Assembly (NCBI GenBank): GCA_015233285.1
Contig: JADFYA010000137.1
Location: forward strand, 1 to 6,309
Direction of reading: 5' to 3'
Length of the DNA stretch: 6,309 nt
Source of the DNA: Deltaproteobacteria bacterium
GTDB taxonomy: Bacteria; Desulfobacterota; JADFXK01
Shown one piece after another: positions 1 to 6,034 of this stretch. The position numbers and the translations under genes were made by a program. The notes below the pieces were generated by a model. It worked only from the letters and a program-made list of their open reading frames with translations, was not told where the DNA came from and did no database searches. The stretch's first letter is position 1. Every line of letters begins with the position of its first letter.

Positions 1-829
1 TAGCAAGTTGACGTCGATTCAGAAATAGTTTTTCCACCTTATCAAATCCAGGCAGACTCAGGGAGTCCGAAATGCGGCCAACGGCTGACAGGATGGCCCG
101 GTTTTCCCAATTGGCCGCGCCGGGGGTTACCTGGCTGTGATGATACCAAACGCCGTTACAGGCCTGCCAGTGCAGATGATACTTGAATAGGGCCAGGGCC
201 CCGAATTCAGCGTGATTAAATCCCAAGAGTTCGGACTCCAATTCTATCGAAGGTCGGTTCAACTGTTCGGACATTTCTTTAATTTGGTGAGACTCGTTTG
301 GGAAACAATAGGTTAAGAGCAACTTCCCGACGTGCATCAGCAACCCGATAGTATAAAGCTCACCTGAATCATCAACTTGCATGACCATCCCCATGATCGA
401 GGCAATGGCCGCGTTCATTTGGGAATACTCCCAGTATTTATTACGGTTGAATTCTTTTGGTAATTCCAATTCGTCGAGCTTGGAAAGGATGGCGGCCGTA
501 GTCACAATGTTTTTCATCTGGGCAAAGCCAAGCACGGCCATGGCCTGTTCCAACCTGGTAATCTTCTGACCGTAATATGCCGACCCGGCGACATTGATAA
601 ATTTGACGCCGAGACTGGTGTCGATACAGCGGATGATTTGGTCGAAGCTGGAAAGAGGATCATCCAGGAGAGCCAGGACCTTGAGAATTGATTCCGGGAT
701 TGAGGGTAGTCCGGAAATTACCCCGAACGTGTCGCCGATCTTATGTCGCTTCTGATGATCAGGCTCGTCAATGTGAGCTTCCCGCCAAAATTCAAATGCG
801 GTAATAGGTCTGAATTCTTCCTTGACCAA
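1..829 (-). CDS. HDOD-domain protein, C-terminus off the left edge
   Basis: Translating the minus strand gives an open frame of 276 codons that is still open at the left edge. From about residue 38 it matches the HDOD pattern: GLPSIPESILKVLALLDD, then a loop with AGSAYYG (81-87, equivalent to the family's NSAYYG), then a helical second half with LLMHVGKLLL (163-172) and NHAEFGALAL (205-214). HDOD proteins are HD-fold relatives used in signalling and regulation, often fused to response-regulator or GGDEF/EAL modules. The usual HD dyad is absent here (H-V in LLMHVGK), as is normal for the family, so hydrolase activity is not expected. The N-terminus before the domain is short and carries no recognised module. 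There is no in-frame ATG near the start. I chose TTG at 829 because AAAGGA lies at 839-844, nine bases upstream; TTG at 857-859 lacks such a site. It lies 175 bases after amrS. The family call is strong; the cellular role is unknown. Confidence 0.85.
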   Translation of the reverse strand, partial: MVKEEFRPITAFEFWREAHIDEPDHQKRHKIGDTFGVISGLPSIPESILKVLALLDDPLSSFDQIIRCIDTSLGVKFINVAGSAYYGQKITRLEQAMAVLGFAQMKNIVTTAAILSKLDELELPKEFNRNKYWEYSQMNAAIASIMGMVMQVDDSGELYTIGLLMHVGKLLLTYCFPNESHQIKEMSEQLNRPSIELESELLGFNHAEFGALALFKYHLHWQACNGVWYHHSQVTPGAANWENRAILSAVGRISDSLSLPGFDKVEKLFLNRRQLA

Positions 830-967
830 CTTGGCTGTTCCTTTACGCTGGATGATCAAAAGGGAAATGGGCCGGATCGACCATTGATGCGGGACGAATG
901 CGGTTGGCCGGCTTATGACTATCTGGTTTCTCGTCTCAGGTTGGCCGCTGACGGCCGTGATATTATC

Positions 968-995
968 GCAACCCGCAACCCGTAACCCGGAACGA
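968..995 (+). repeat. Degenerate heptanucleotide repeat block A (4 units)
   Basis: Four consecutive 7-base units are visible on the plus strand: GCAACCC, GCAACCC, GTAACCC, GGAACGA, of the form G-N-AAC-N-N. The block sits just after the amrS stop in the 175-base gap before the HDOD gene. A nearby stretch at about 924-937 read on the minus strand (GAGACGA, GAAACCA) looks like two more degenerate units in the opposite orientation. A 5-bp hairpin (GGCCG/CGGCC, 943-956) lies between them. The same unit family recurs at 5928-5969 and 6083-6110. It is non-coding tandem sequence of unknown function. Confidence 0.75.
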
Positions 996-1004
996 TGAGA
1001 GCGG

Positions 1005-2165
1005 TTATGTCCAGACCCCGGGCAATGGATTGTCACATGTTGGGCATCGGCCGTTCTTGAGCAGACACTTAACGTCATAGAATCCAATGCGGCGGATGAC
1101 CTCATTCCGGCATATGGGGCACCTGGTTTGATCCATGGGATGCCCTGGAACATTGCCCACATAAGGGAAGAACAACCCTTCCGCCACGGCGATTTGATAG
1201 GCCTTTTCCAGAGTGGACACAGGGGTAGGAGGCAAATTTTTGATTTTGTATGTCGGATAGAACCGGGTGAAATGGACCGGCGTTTCCTTTCCCAGATTGG
1301 TCTTGACCCAGCGGCACAAATTGGTAATTTCTTCGTCGCTGTCATTGAGGGTGGGCAAGATCAGGACGACAATCTCCAGCCAGACGCCTCTCTTCTTGAT
1401 CAATTCCATCGTCTTGAGCACTGGTTTCAACTCTCCCGAACAAACCTCCCGGTAGAATTTTTCGGTAAATGCTTTGAGATCGATTTTGACCGCGTCCACC
1501 GCCCCCAACAATTTGTCCATGGGTTCCTGGTTGATGAAGCCGTTCGAAACCATGACGCTCTTGATCCCATGCCGGCGCCCCTCTCTCGCTGTGGCCAACA
1601 TGTATTCGTAGAATATTACAGGTTCGGAATAGGTGTAGGCAATAGTTGGGGATGATTCCCGGCGGGCCAGGTCGGCCACCTGGTCAGGCGGCAGGTAGAT
1701 AGACTGGACCTGCTCCGGACGAAACTGGGAGATCTGCCAGTTTTGACAAAAACGGCATTCTATGTTGCACCCGGCCGTGGCCAGGGAAAAGGCGGTAGAG
1801 CCGGGGAGAAAGTGATAGAACGGCTTTTTCTCGATGGGATCATTATGAGCGGTGCACACTCGGGAAAAAACCAGAGTGTAATATTTACCGGCCCGATTTT
1901 CTCTGACGCCGCAGTATCCCCGTTCCCCATCGATGATTTGGCACTGCCTGGGGCAAAGAAGGCATTGGATCTTCTTCTCCCCCAACGGCTTGTAAAACAT
2001 GGCTTCTTGAGTGAACTTGTCCGACGGCCCGGTTATGGGCTGTCCTGTCCCGAAATCGATGGGCATCTGGGCCGTGGCGTTGGAGTCAAGGCTCAGGCCG
2101 GCCCCGATGGCGGAGCAAGAAGCCATGATTTTCAAGAACTGCCGTCTTGATAGACCGTTACTCAT
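1005..2165 (-). CDS. amrS: AmmeMemoRadiSam-type radical SAM enzyme with Tat signal peptide
   Basis: This is a radical S-adenosylmethionine enzyme of the AmrS / pyruvate-formate-lyase-activase-like family, 386 residues from the ATG. In order (ATG numbering) it shows: a twin-arginine signal with SRRQFLK (6-12), a hydrophobic stretch and an ATA|Q-like cleavage site near 32; a cysteine cluster CLLCPRQC plus a later Cys (68-85); the family hallmark AHNDPIEKKPFYHFLPG; the 4Fe-4S/SAM motif CNIECRFC (Cys 133, 137, 140); and C-terminal CPIC and CPTC pairs (349-352, 374-377) resembling a zinc ribbon or rubredoxin knuckle. The reaction of this family is not established to my knowledge. A TTG at 2177 would add four residues but has no ribosome binding site; the ATG at 2165 has GAG seven bases upstream. 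The upstream MBL-hydrolase stop is 22 nt away, so the two are probably co-transcribed. The usual AMMECR1 and Memo partners are not in this window. Export of a radical SAM protein is odd and is discussed in the findings. Confidence 0.9.
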   Translation of the reverse strand: MSNGLSRRQFLKIMASCSAIGAGLSLDSNATAQMPIDFGTGQPITGPSDKFTQEAMFYKPLGEKKIQCLLCPRQCQIIDGERGYCGVRENRAGKYYTLVFSRVCTAHNDPIEKKPFYHFLPGSTAFSLATAGCNIECRFCQNWQISQFRPEQVQSIYLPPDQVADLARRESSPTIAYTYSEPVIFYEYMLATAREGRRHGIKSVMVSNGFINQEPMDKLLGAVDAVKIDLKAFTEKFYREVCSGELKPVLKTMELIKKRGVWLEIVVLILPTLNDSDEEITNLCRWVKTNLGKETPVHFTRFYPTYKIKNLPPTPVSTLEKAYQIAVAEGLFFPYVGNVPGHPMDQTRCPICRNEVIRRIGFYDVKCLLKNGRCPTCDNPLPGVWT

Positions 2166-2187
2166 ATTCGATCTCAAATGTGTGAAT

Positions 2188-2871
2188 TCAGCAATTAGCT
2201 TTTACCTGATTTTCTATAAATGCCTTGACCTTATTTCGGCCCTGGAAGATGCCGTAATGACCTTCGCACAGAATGTCGGGCGACAGGCTGATCAGATATT
2301 CCATCGACTTCTGATAATCGATCAGGTTTGATTTGAACTGGGGCATAAATGGGCCGTGAATGTCCTGGCCGAACAAGATGAGTTGACCGGCCCGGTTCAG
2401 CAGCACCCCCAGAGATCCCGGCGTGTGGCCTGGGATGTGAATAAACTCCAGTGTTTCCGGGCCGAAATTGAGCGAATTAGACCGCCCGCTGACTTTGTGG
2501 TCAATAGTCAGCCTGGGTGAGGGGATGCCGTACCAGTTGGCCGCGGTGACTACCGGATCACCTGATTCCATGGCCGGAACATCCAACTCCTGGGCGATCA
2601 GGCGGCAACTGTATCTATCTTTGAAGAAAACGGCTCCGCCGATGTGGTCGATATGGTTGTGGGTCAGGACGACGGTTTTTAACAGACGGGGATCTATGCC
2701 CAATCCCCTCATGTTGGTTAGTATCGCCTCCTCACTGCCTCCGGCTCCAGTATCTATCAATACCGCCTCAGAGCCAAAATCTACGGCATAGACCAGGCAG
2801 TCCTTGGCAGATGACGCATCCGGTCCACCGACCAGGTAAACACCCGTGATAATTTCTTCGCCTCGATCCAT
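2188..2871 (-). CDS. Metallo-beta-lactamase-fold hydrolase
   Basis: A 227-residue protein with the complete metal-binding set of the metallo-beta-lactamase superfamily: THNHIDH (His71, His73, Asp75, His76), His149 in PGHTPGSLG, Asp170 in FGQDIHGPF, and His205 in EGHYG. The single-domain length and the PGHTPGS motif are like glyoxalase II / general MBL-fold hydrolases, which bind one or two Zn or Fe ions. The substrate cannot be named from sequence. No signal peptide is visible, so it is probably cytoplasmic. I chose ATG at 2871 because GAGG lies six bases upstream in AGAGGGTGATC; a GTG two codons earlier (2877) would overlap that site. It is the first gene of a tight pair with amrS (22-nt gap). 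The pairing suggests a joint role, but that is inference. The fold assignment is secure and the function is open. Confidence 0.9.
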   Translation of the reverse strand: MDRGEEIITGVYLVGGPDASSAKDCLVYAVDFGSEAVLIDTGAGGSEEAILTNMRGLGIDPRLLKTVVLTHNHIDHIGGAVFFKDRYSCRLIAQELDVPAMESGDPVVTAANWYGIPSPRLTIDHKVSGRSNSLNFGPETLEFIHIPGHTPGSLGVLLNRAGQLILFGQDIHGPFMPQFKSNLIDYQKSMEYLISLSPDILCEGHYGIFQGRNKVKAFIENQVKANC

Positions 2872-2891
2872 GATCACCCTCTTGGAATATA

Positions 2892-2967
2892 AAATACCCG
2901 GCTATGCTGAAAAAGAATCTGAACGGATTATCCCGAACCAGATGGACATTCACCCGGCCCGGTATTT
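2892..2967. repeat. Imperfect 11-nt inverted repeat upstream of the MBL gene
   Basis: AAATACCCGGC at 2892-2902 is complementary to GCCCGGTATTT at 2957-2967 in 10 of 11 positions, with 54 bases between the arms. The whole lies in the 110-base gap between the nuclease remnant and the MBL-hydrolase start, ending 20 bases before that ATG. It could be an operator, an mRNA leader structure or the ends of a small decayed element. No flanking target duplication is visible. An AT-rich TATATT on the minus strand overlaps its left side, but too close to the start codon to be a convincing -10. Confidence 0.35.
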
Positions 2968-2981
2968 CTTTGTCCGGCCGG

Positions 2982-3443
2982 TCAGTGATGCGTGTTGATG
3001 AGGAACGCCTCGAAATCCGCCATGGAGTCCACTACCACCGCCTTCTTGATCAGACGGTTTAACGTGTCCGGGTTATCCAGCTCATTAATGCGGGTGGCGA
3101 CGGAAATAGGGACCACATGGAAGCGAGTCTCCAGGATCTCAACAAGGTATTGGTGGGCTGTGGATAATGTACCCTGTGCGACGCCCTTTTCATGACCTTC
3201 ATTGAACCATTTTTCGGCTAACGTTGGTATAATACTATCTCCCTTATCATCAAAAGTTTTTTTGATGATGTTCGTCAGTACCTCGCCATTTATTTTATCG
3301 GAGTTTGAGATCAAGTAGTTCAAGGCGGCCATGAGATAGTCCGCACCCCCGGGTTGTTCAGCAATGTCTTTTAGTAACCTGAAAATCCCAGGCAGTCGTT
3401 CCGGAAGGTCCTCTCGAAAGGGGTTGGGGTGCCTTCCGCCGCC
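2982..3443 (-). pseudogene. 5'-truncated Rpn-family nuclease / transposase_31-like remnant
   Basis: The minus frame is open for about 154 codons, from immediately after the coaX stop to TGA at 2982. It reads like the C-terminal half of Rpn / PD-(D/E)XK-family putative transposases: PFREDLPERLPGIFRLLKDIAE, then a YLMAALNYL stretch, then the typical AEKWFNEGHEKGVAQG segment, LVEILETRF, VP, a paired I..L.....L..LIKKAV and a closing FEAFL. Intact members have an N-terminal PD-(D/E)XK nuclease domain of some 150-200 residues; none of it is here, since upstream lies coaX. The homology-like sequence extends about 30 codons ahead of the first ATG (3332), and that ATG has no ribosome binding site. I therefore call it a truncated remnant rather than a small gene. 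If translated from 3332 it would be 116 residues. There is no internal stop or frameshift, so the truncation may be recent or the tail may be retained for some reason. Confidence 0.7.
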
Positions 3444-3445
3444 GG

Positions 3446-4219
3446 CTATTTGTGTTTATTCCGCTGGTGGATGATCCGAAGTCCTTCCAGGGTCAAGCCA
3501 TCGTCAACGTGCTGAACGCACTGAGTCTCAGAGGCGACCACCCGGGCCAGGCCGCCGGTGGCGATTACGGTAAACTCAGATTCCATTTCTGCTTTGATCC
3601 GGTTTATGATGCCATCCACGAGTCCGGCGTATCCATAAATGATCCCGGCATTCATACTAGAGATGGTGTCCTTGGCGACCACTCTTTTGGGTTTGGCAAA
3701 GAGTTCTACCCGTGGTAATTTGGAGGCTTTGAGGAATAGAGCTTCACAAGAGATGATAATCCCAGGGGCGATGGCTCCGCCCAAGTATTCCCCATCCTTA
3801 GACACTACGTCAAAAGTGGTGGCGGTCCCAAAGTCGACTATGATGAGGCTGGTTTTGTATCTTTCATAGGCGGCTACGGAATTGACAATCCGGTCGGCGC
3901 CCACTTCCTTGGGGTTGTCGTAATGGATGGGCATGCCGGTCTTTGTCCCGGGGCCAACAATAACTGGTTTAACTTTTAGATAGGTATGGCAGGCATAATC
4001 CAGGATATTTAGTAGAGGAGGCACAACACAGGAAATGATGGCATCATTTATGTCGGCAGGCCCGATGTCCGAATAGGCAAACAAGTTTCTCAGCATGATG
4101 AAAAACTCATCGCTAGTCATGTCCTTCTCGGTTCTAAGCCGCCAGTCGTTGATCAGGCGGTCATCCTCGAAGACGCCGATGACTATATTGGTGTTCCCCA
4201 CATCTATGGTCAGTAGCAT
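3446..4219 (-). CDS. coaX: Type III pantothenate kinase
   Basis: CoaX phosphorylates pantothenate to 4'-phosphopantothenate with ATP, the first step of coenzyme A synthesis. It is a cytoplasmic dimer of the ASKHA fold. The 257-residue product has the family motifs in order: DVGNTN (6-11) for nucleotide phosphate binding, KEVGADRIVNSVAAYE (104-119) with the catalytic Asp of GADR at 109, VDFGTATTFDVVS (128-140), GGAIAPGI (147-154) and the ATGGLA turn (220-225), ending in LTLEGLRII. The length is typical of the family, so the gene is intact despite the remnant gene fused against its stop codon. ATG at 4219 is preceded by AAAGGG at 4229-4234. coaX often follows birA; here no birA is present and the upstream gene is glmM, 340 bases away. 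A dedicated promoter and a structured leader are listed separately. Confidence 0.97.
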   Translation of the reverse strand: MLLTIDVGNTNIVIGVFEDDRLINDWRLRTEKDMTSDEFFIMLRNLFAYSDIGPADINDAIISCVVPPLLNILDYACHTYLKVKPVIVGPGTKTGMPIHYDNPKEVGADRIVNSVAAYERYKTSLIIVDFGTATTFDVVSKDGEYLGGAIAPGIIISCEALFLKASKLPRVELFAKPKRVVAKDTISSMNAGIIYGYAGLVDGIINRIKAEMESEFTVIATGGLARVVASETQCVQHVDDGLTLEGLRIIHQRNKHK

Positions 4220-4348
4220 AAAGGCAAGCCCTTTCTTGGCATCATATGAGCTATATATGTGGATTATTCAGCGTAAGCGGCGCCATCCCGGAAGGACATA
4301 TCTGAATGAATAACCAGCCGCTACGGCAGATAACTGAGTTACGATACT
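4220..4348 (-). promoter_or_regulatory. Structured 5' leader of coaX with alternative pairings and masked RBS
   Basis: Between the inferred start site (near 4348) and the coaX ATG, the minus strand holds two interleaved complementarities. First, CGTAGCGGC (4325-4317) pairs with GCCGCTTACG (4281-4272) with one bulge. Second, GGTTATTCA (4315-4307) pairs with TGAATAATCC (4270-4261) with one bulge. The arms alternate (1-2-1'-2'), with only one base between 1 and 2 and one between 1' and 2'. They therefore form mutually exclusive hairpins or, less easily, a pseudoknot. Just before the start codon, AAAGG (4234-4230) and CCTTT (4224-4220) form a 5-bp hairpin over the Shine-Dalgarno sequence. The pairings are seen directly; a regulatory role is inference. 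It does not resemble a riboswitch class I can name. Confidence 0.4.
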
Positions 4349-4563
4349 CTGTTTATTGTATTATCAATAAGGACTTCAGTCAACCGGAAAACGTGGCCTT
4401 AATAGGTTCGATCGACTATCCTCGTCTGGCCCGGTCGAAAATGGAGGGCGGGATTGGAGAGAATAACAATGAGGTGAGGAAAGTTGAATCGGCCGGGATA
4501 CCTGATAAGGCCGATGTCTGCGGCGTATTTTCCGCCTGCTTAAGGTCGGACGCCGCCGGCTAA
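4306..4563 (+). CDS. Possible small protein of unknown function (85 aa), doubtful
   Basis: This is the only plus-strand frame in the window that has a gap to itself. It has GGAAGGA nine bases before its ATG and an ordinary codon mix, and it ends in TAA overlapping the glmM stop codon tail-to-tail. I recognise no domain, membrane segment or motif; the middle is rich in charged and polar residues (SKMEGGIGENNNEVRK). Against it: the coaX promoter, the two post-glmM stem-loops and part of the coaX leader all fall inside it on the other strand, and its direction opposes every other gene. I list it because it fills most of a 340-base gap, but I think non-coding sequence is more likely. Confidence 0.2.
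   Translation: MNNQPLRQITELRYSVYCIINKDFSQPENVALIGSIDYPRLARSKMEGGIGENNNEVRKVESAGIPDKADVCGVFSACLRSDAAG
4355..4383 (-). promoter_or_regulatory. Sigma70-type promoter for coaX
   Basis: On the minus strand TTGACT (4383-4378) is followed by exactly 17 bases and then TACAAT (4360-4355). Each hexamer matches the sigma70 consensus at 5 of 6 positions. Transcription would start near 4348, giving a leader of about 128 nt before the coaX ATG. It is the best promoter-like sequence I found in the window and lies in the 340-base gap after glmM, so coaX probably has its own start even if glmM read-through also occurs. Confidence 0.6.
4488..4556 (-). terminator. Two consecutive stem-loops after glmM, possible transcript end
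   Basis: Immediately after the glmM stop, the minus strand has GCGGCGT (4556-4550) complementary to ACGCCGC (4526-4520), then ATCGGCC (4515-4509) complementary to GGCCGAT (4494-4488) with a 14-base loop. Both stems are perfect 7-mers. Neither is followed by a proper run of T (the second is followed only by TCAACTTTCC), so this is not a classic intrinsic terminator. It may protect the glmM 3' end or act with a termination factor. Being symmetric, the stems could equally serve a plus-strand transcript. Confidence 0.3.
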
Positions 4564-5909
4564 CCCAGGGCCCGATTAAGGCAGGAGGCAAGCTGTTCGG
4601 CGTATTTCCGGATCACCGAGGCATCTTCACCTTCCAGCATGACCCTGACCAACGGTTCAGTGCCGGAATAACGGATCAAAACGCGGCCTTTGCCGCCCAG
4701 TTCCCGCGTCACCCGGCTGGTCAGGGACGCCACTTCGGGCAATTCGTCCAGTTTTTTTTTGTGAGAGACCTTGACGTTGAGCAGTACCTGGGGGTATCTG
4801 GTCATGATCCCGGCCAGTTCGGACAGGCGGCGCTGGTCTTCGAGCATGATGGCCAGGATCTGCAAGCAAGCGAGGATGCCGTCACCGGTGGTGTTGTGAT
4901 CAAGAAAGATGATATGGCCGGATTGTTCACCTCCGAGGTTACAGTTTCTACGAAGCATTTCTTCTACTACCCAGCGGTCGCCAACTTTGGTCCGAACCAG
5001 TTGCACCCCCATCTCAGCCAGGCAGACCTCCAATCCCAGGTTACTCATGACTGTGGCTACCAAAGTATTATTATTAAGTTTTCCTTGTTTGTGCAGATGG
5101 GAGGCGCAAATGGCCATAACCTGATCACCGTCGATGACTTGACCGGTCTCGTCCACGAATATAGCCCTGTCGCCGTCCCCGTCGAGAGCCACACCTAAGT
5201 CGGCAGACTCTTTTATTACCGCCGAGGCGAGCAACGCTGGGTAGAGGGAGCCGCACTGGTGATTGATGTTTTTTCCATCAGGTTGAGCACCTAATAGAAT
5301 CAGATCAGCCCCCAACTCGGAGAGGACGGCCGGGGCGACCTTGTAGGCAGCTCCATGGGCGCAGTCGAGGACAATTTTCAATCCATCAAGTGACAGATGA
5401 CGGGGAAACGTGTTTTTTAAAAAAACAGTAAACCTTCCATTGGCATCGGTAATACGGGAAATCCGGCCCAGGTTTTCCGACGATGGCTGAATGGAATCAG
5501 GGCCGGCCTGGAAGACCAGGTTTTCGATTTTTTGCTCCAATTCATCAGGCAGCTTAAATCCATCGCTGTTAAATATCTTTATGCCATTGTCATGGAAAGG
5601 ATTATGAGAGGCAGAAATAACGATACCGGCGTCAGCCCGCATACTCGTAGTGATAAATGCGATCCCTGGAGTAGGTAAGACACCGGCCAGAAGGACGTCT
5701 ACCCCCATCGAACATATTCCCGAGGCTATGGCGCTTTCGATCATATACCCCGACAGCCGGGTGTCTTTACCGATGACAATCTTGCAACGGCCGGGCCGGG
5801 TATGGCATACTTGAGCTGCGCTTTGCCCCACTTTCATTACCGTATCCACGGTCATGGGGGGGACATTGGCCCTACCTCTAATGCCATCCGTACCAAATAA
5901 TCTGTTCAA
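4560..5909 (-). CDS. glmM: Phosphoglucosamine mutase
   Basis: GlmM interconverts glucosamine-6-phosphate and glucosamine-1-phosphate, the step before GlmU on the way to UDP-GlcNAc for peptidoglycan and lipopolysaccharide. It is cytoplasmic, Mg-dependent and activated by phosphorylation of an active-site serine. The 449-residue product has all four alpha-D-phosphohexomutase signatures: N-terminal FGTDGIRG (5-12); ISASHNP with the phosphoserine at 101; the metal loop DGDGDR (243-248); the sugar-binding GGEQSGH (326-332); and the phosphate-binding RYSGTEP (413-419). The length is standard. Translation begins at TTG (5909): GGAG lies nine bases upstream, an in-frame TGA at 5913-5915 rules out an earlier start, and the FGTDG motif follows four residues in. 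The cdaR-type gene upstream is its usual neighbour. The stop codon is followed by two stem-loops before coaX. Confidence 0.98.
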   Translation of the reverse strand: MNRLFGTDGIRGRANVPPMTVDTVMKVGQSAAQVCHTRPGRCKIVIGKDTRLSGYMIESAIASGICSMGVDVLLAGVLPTPGIAFITTSMRADAGIVISASHNPFHDNGIKIFNSDGFKLPDELEQKIENLVFQAGPDSIQPSSENLGRISRITDANGRFTVFLKNTFPRHLSLDGLKIVLDCAHGAAYKVAPAVLSELGADLILLGAQPDGKNINHQCGSLYPALLASAVIKESADLGVALDGDGDRAIFVDETGQVIDGDQVMAICASHLHKQGKLNNNTLVATVMSNLGLEVCLAEMGVQLVRTKVGDRWVVEEMLRRNCNLGGEQSGHIIFLDHNTTGDGILACLQILAIMLEDQRRLSELAGIMTRYPQVLLNVKVSHKKKLDELPEVASLTSRVTRELGGKGRVLIRYSGTEPLVRVMLEGEDASVIRKYAEQLASCLNRALG

Positions 5910-5927
5910 TCGTCAAATCTCCGGAAA

Positions 5928-5969
5928 ATGTTTCTCGTTTCTCATTGCCGGTTACTGGTTACTTGTTTC
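5928..5969 (-). repeat. Degenerate heptanucleotide repeat block B (6 units)
   Basis: Read on the minus strand there are six consecutive 7-base units: GAAACAA, GTAACCA, GTAACCG, GCAATGA, GAAACGA, GAAACAT. They follow the same G-N-AA-C/T-N-N pattern as the blocks at 968-995 and 6083-6110, but on the opposite strand. The block ends 18 bases before the glmM TTG, so it would form the last part of the glmM leader in a cdaR-glmM transcript. The unit boundaries are exact over all 42 bases. Function is unknown. Confidence 0.75.
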
Positions 5970-5975
5970 ATGTTA

Positions 5976-6013
5976 AGCTCTGAAAGGGCTAACCTAGAGC
6001 GCCCCGTTGGGGC
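5976..6013. repeat. Double-hairpin palindromic element, REP-like
   Basis: Two short palindromes lie 10 bases apart in the cdaR-glmM gap: AGCTCT-GAA-AGGGCT (5976-5990, six pairs including one G-T) and GCCCC-GTT-GGGGC (6001-6013, five perfect GC pairs with a 3-base loop). Paired GC-rich hairpins of this kind in intergenic DNA resemble dispersed palindromic (REP-type) repeats, which can be mobilised by IS200/RAYT-type transposases. No T-run follows either hairpin closely on either strand, so termination is less likely. I cannot see other copies from one window. Confidence 0.45.
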
Positions 6014-6034
6014 TTATACGGAATGGGCTATTTT

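Noticed and set aside
743..985. Plus-strand 80-codon frame opposite the HDOD start region
   Set aside because: It overlaps the HDOD gene and the heptad block, has no recognisable domain, and lies on the strand opposite a frame with clear family motifs.
1128..1655. Long plus-strand frame (175 codons) inside amrS
   Set aside because: It is antisense to the amrS coding sequence, which has full family motifs; the open frame follows from the codon composition of the opposite strand.
2085..2165. Lipoprotein signal (MASC) at the amrS N-terminus
   Set aside because: The cysteine comes only a few residues after SRRQFLK, before any hydrophobic core, so it cannot be a lipobox; the Tat reading fits better.
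2871..2900. TATATT as a -10 element for the MBL-amrS unit
   Set aside because: It lies only 14 bases from the ATG and would place the start site within the ribosome binding site; the best -35 match upstream (TTTTCA) is poor.
4220..4348. Match of the coaX leader to the known pan-motif RNA or another named riboswitch
   Set aside because: I do not see the paired bulged-A hairpins of the pan motif or the conserved core of any class I can recall.
4761..5198. Plus-strand 145-codon frame inside glmM
   Set aside because: It lies wholly antisense to conserved glmM motifs including the DGDGDR loop, and has no ribosome binding site or motif of its own.
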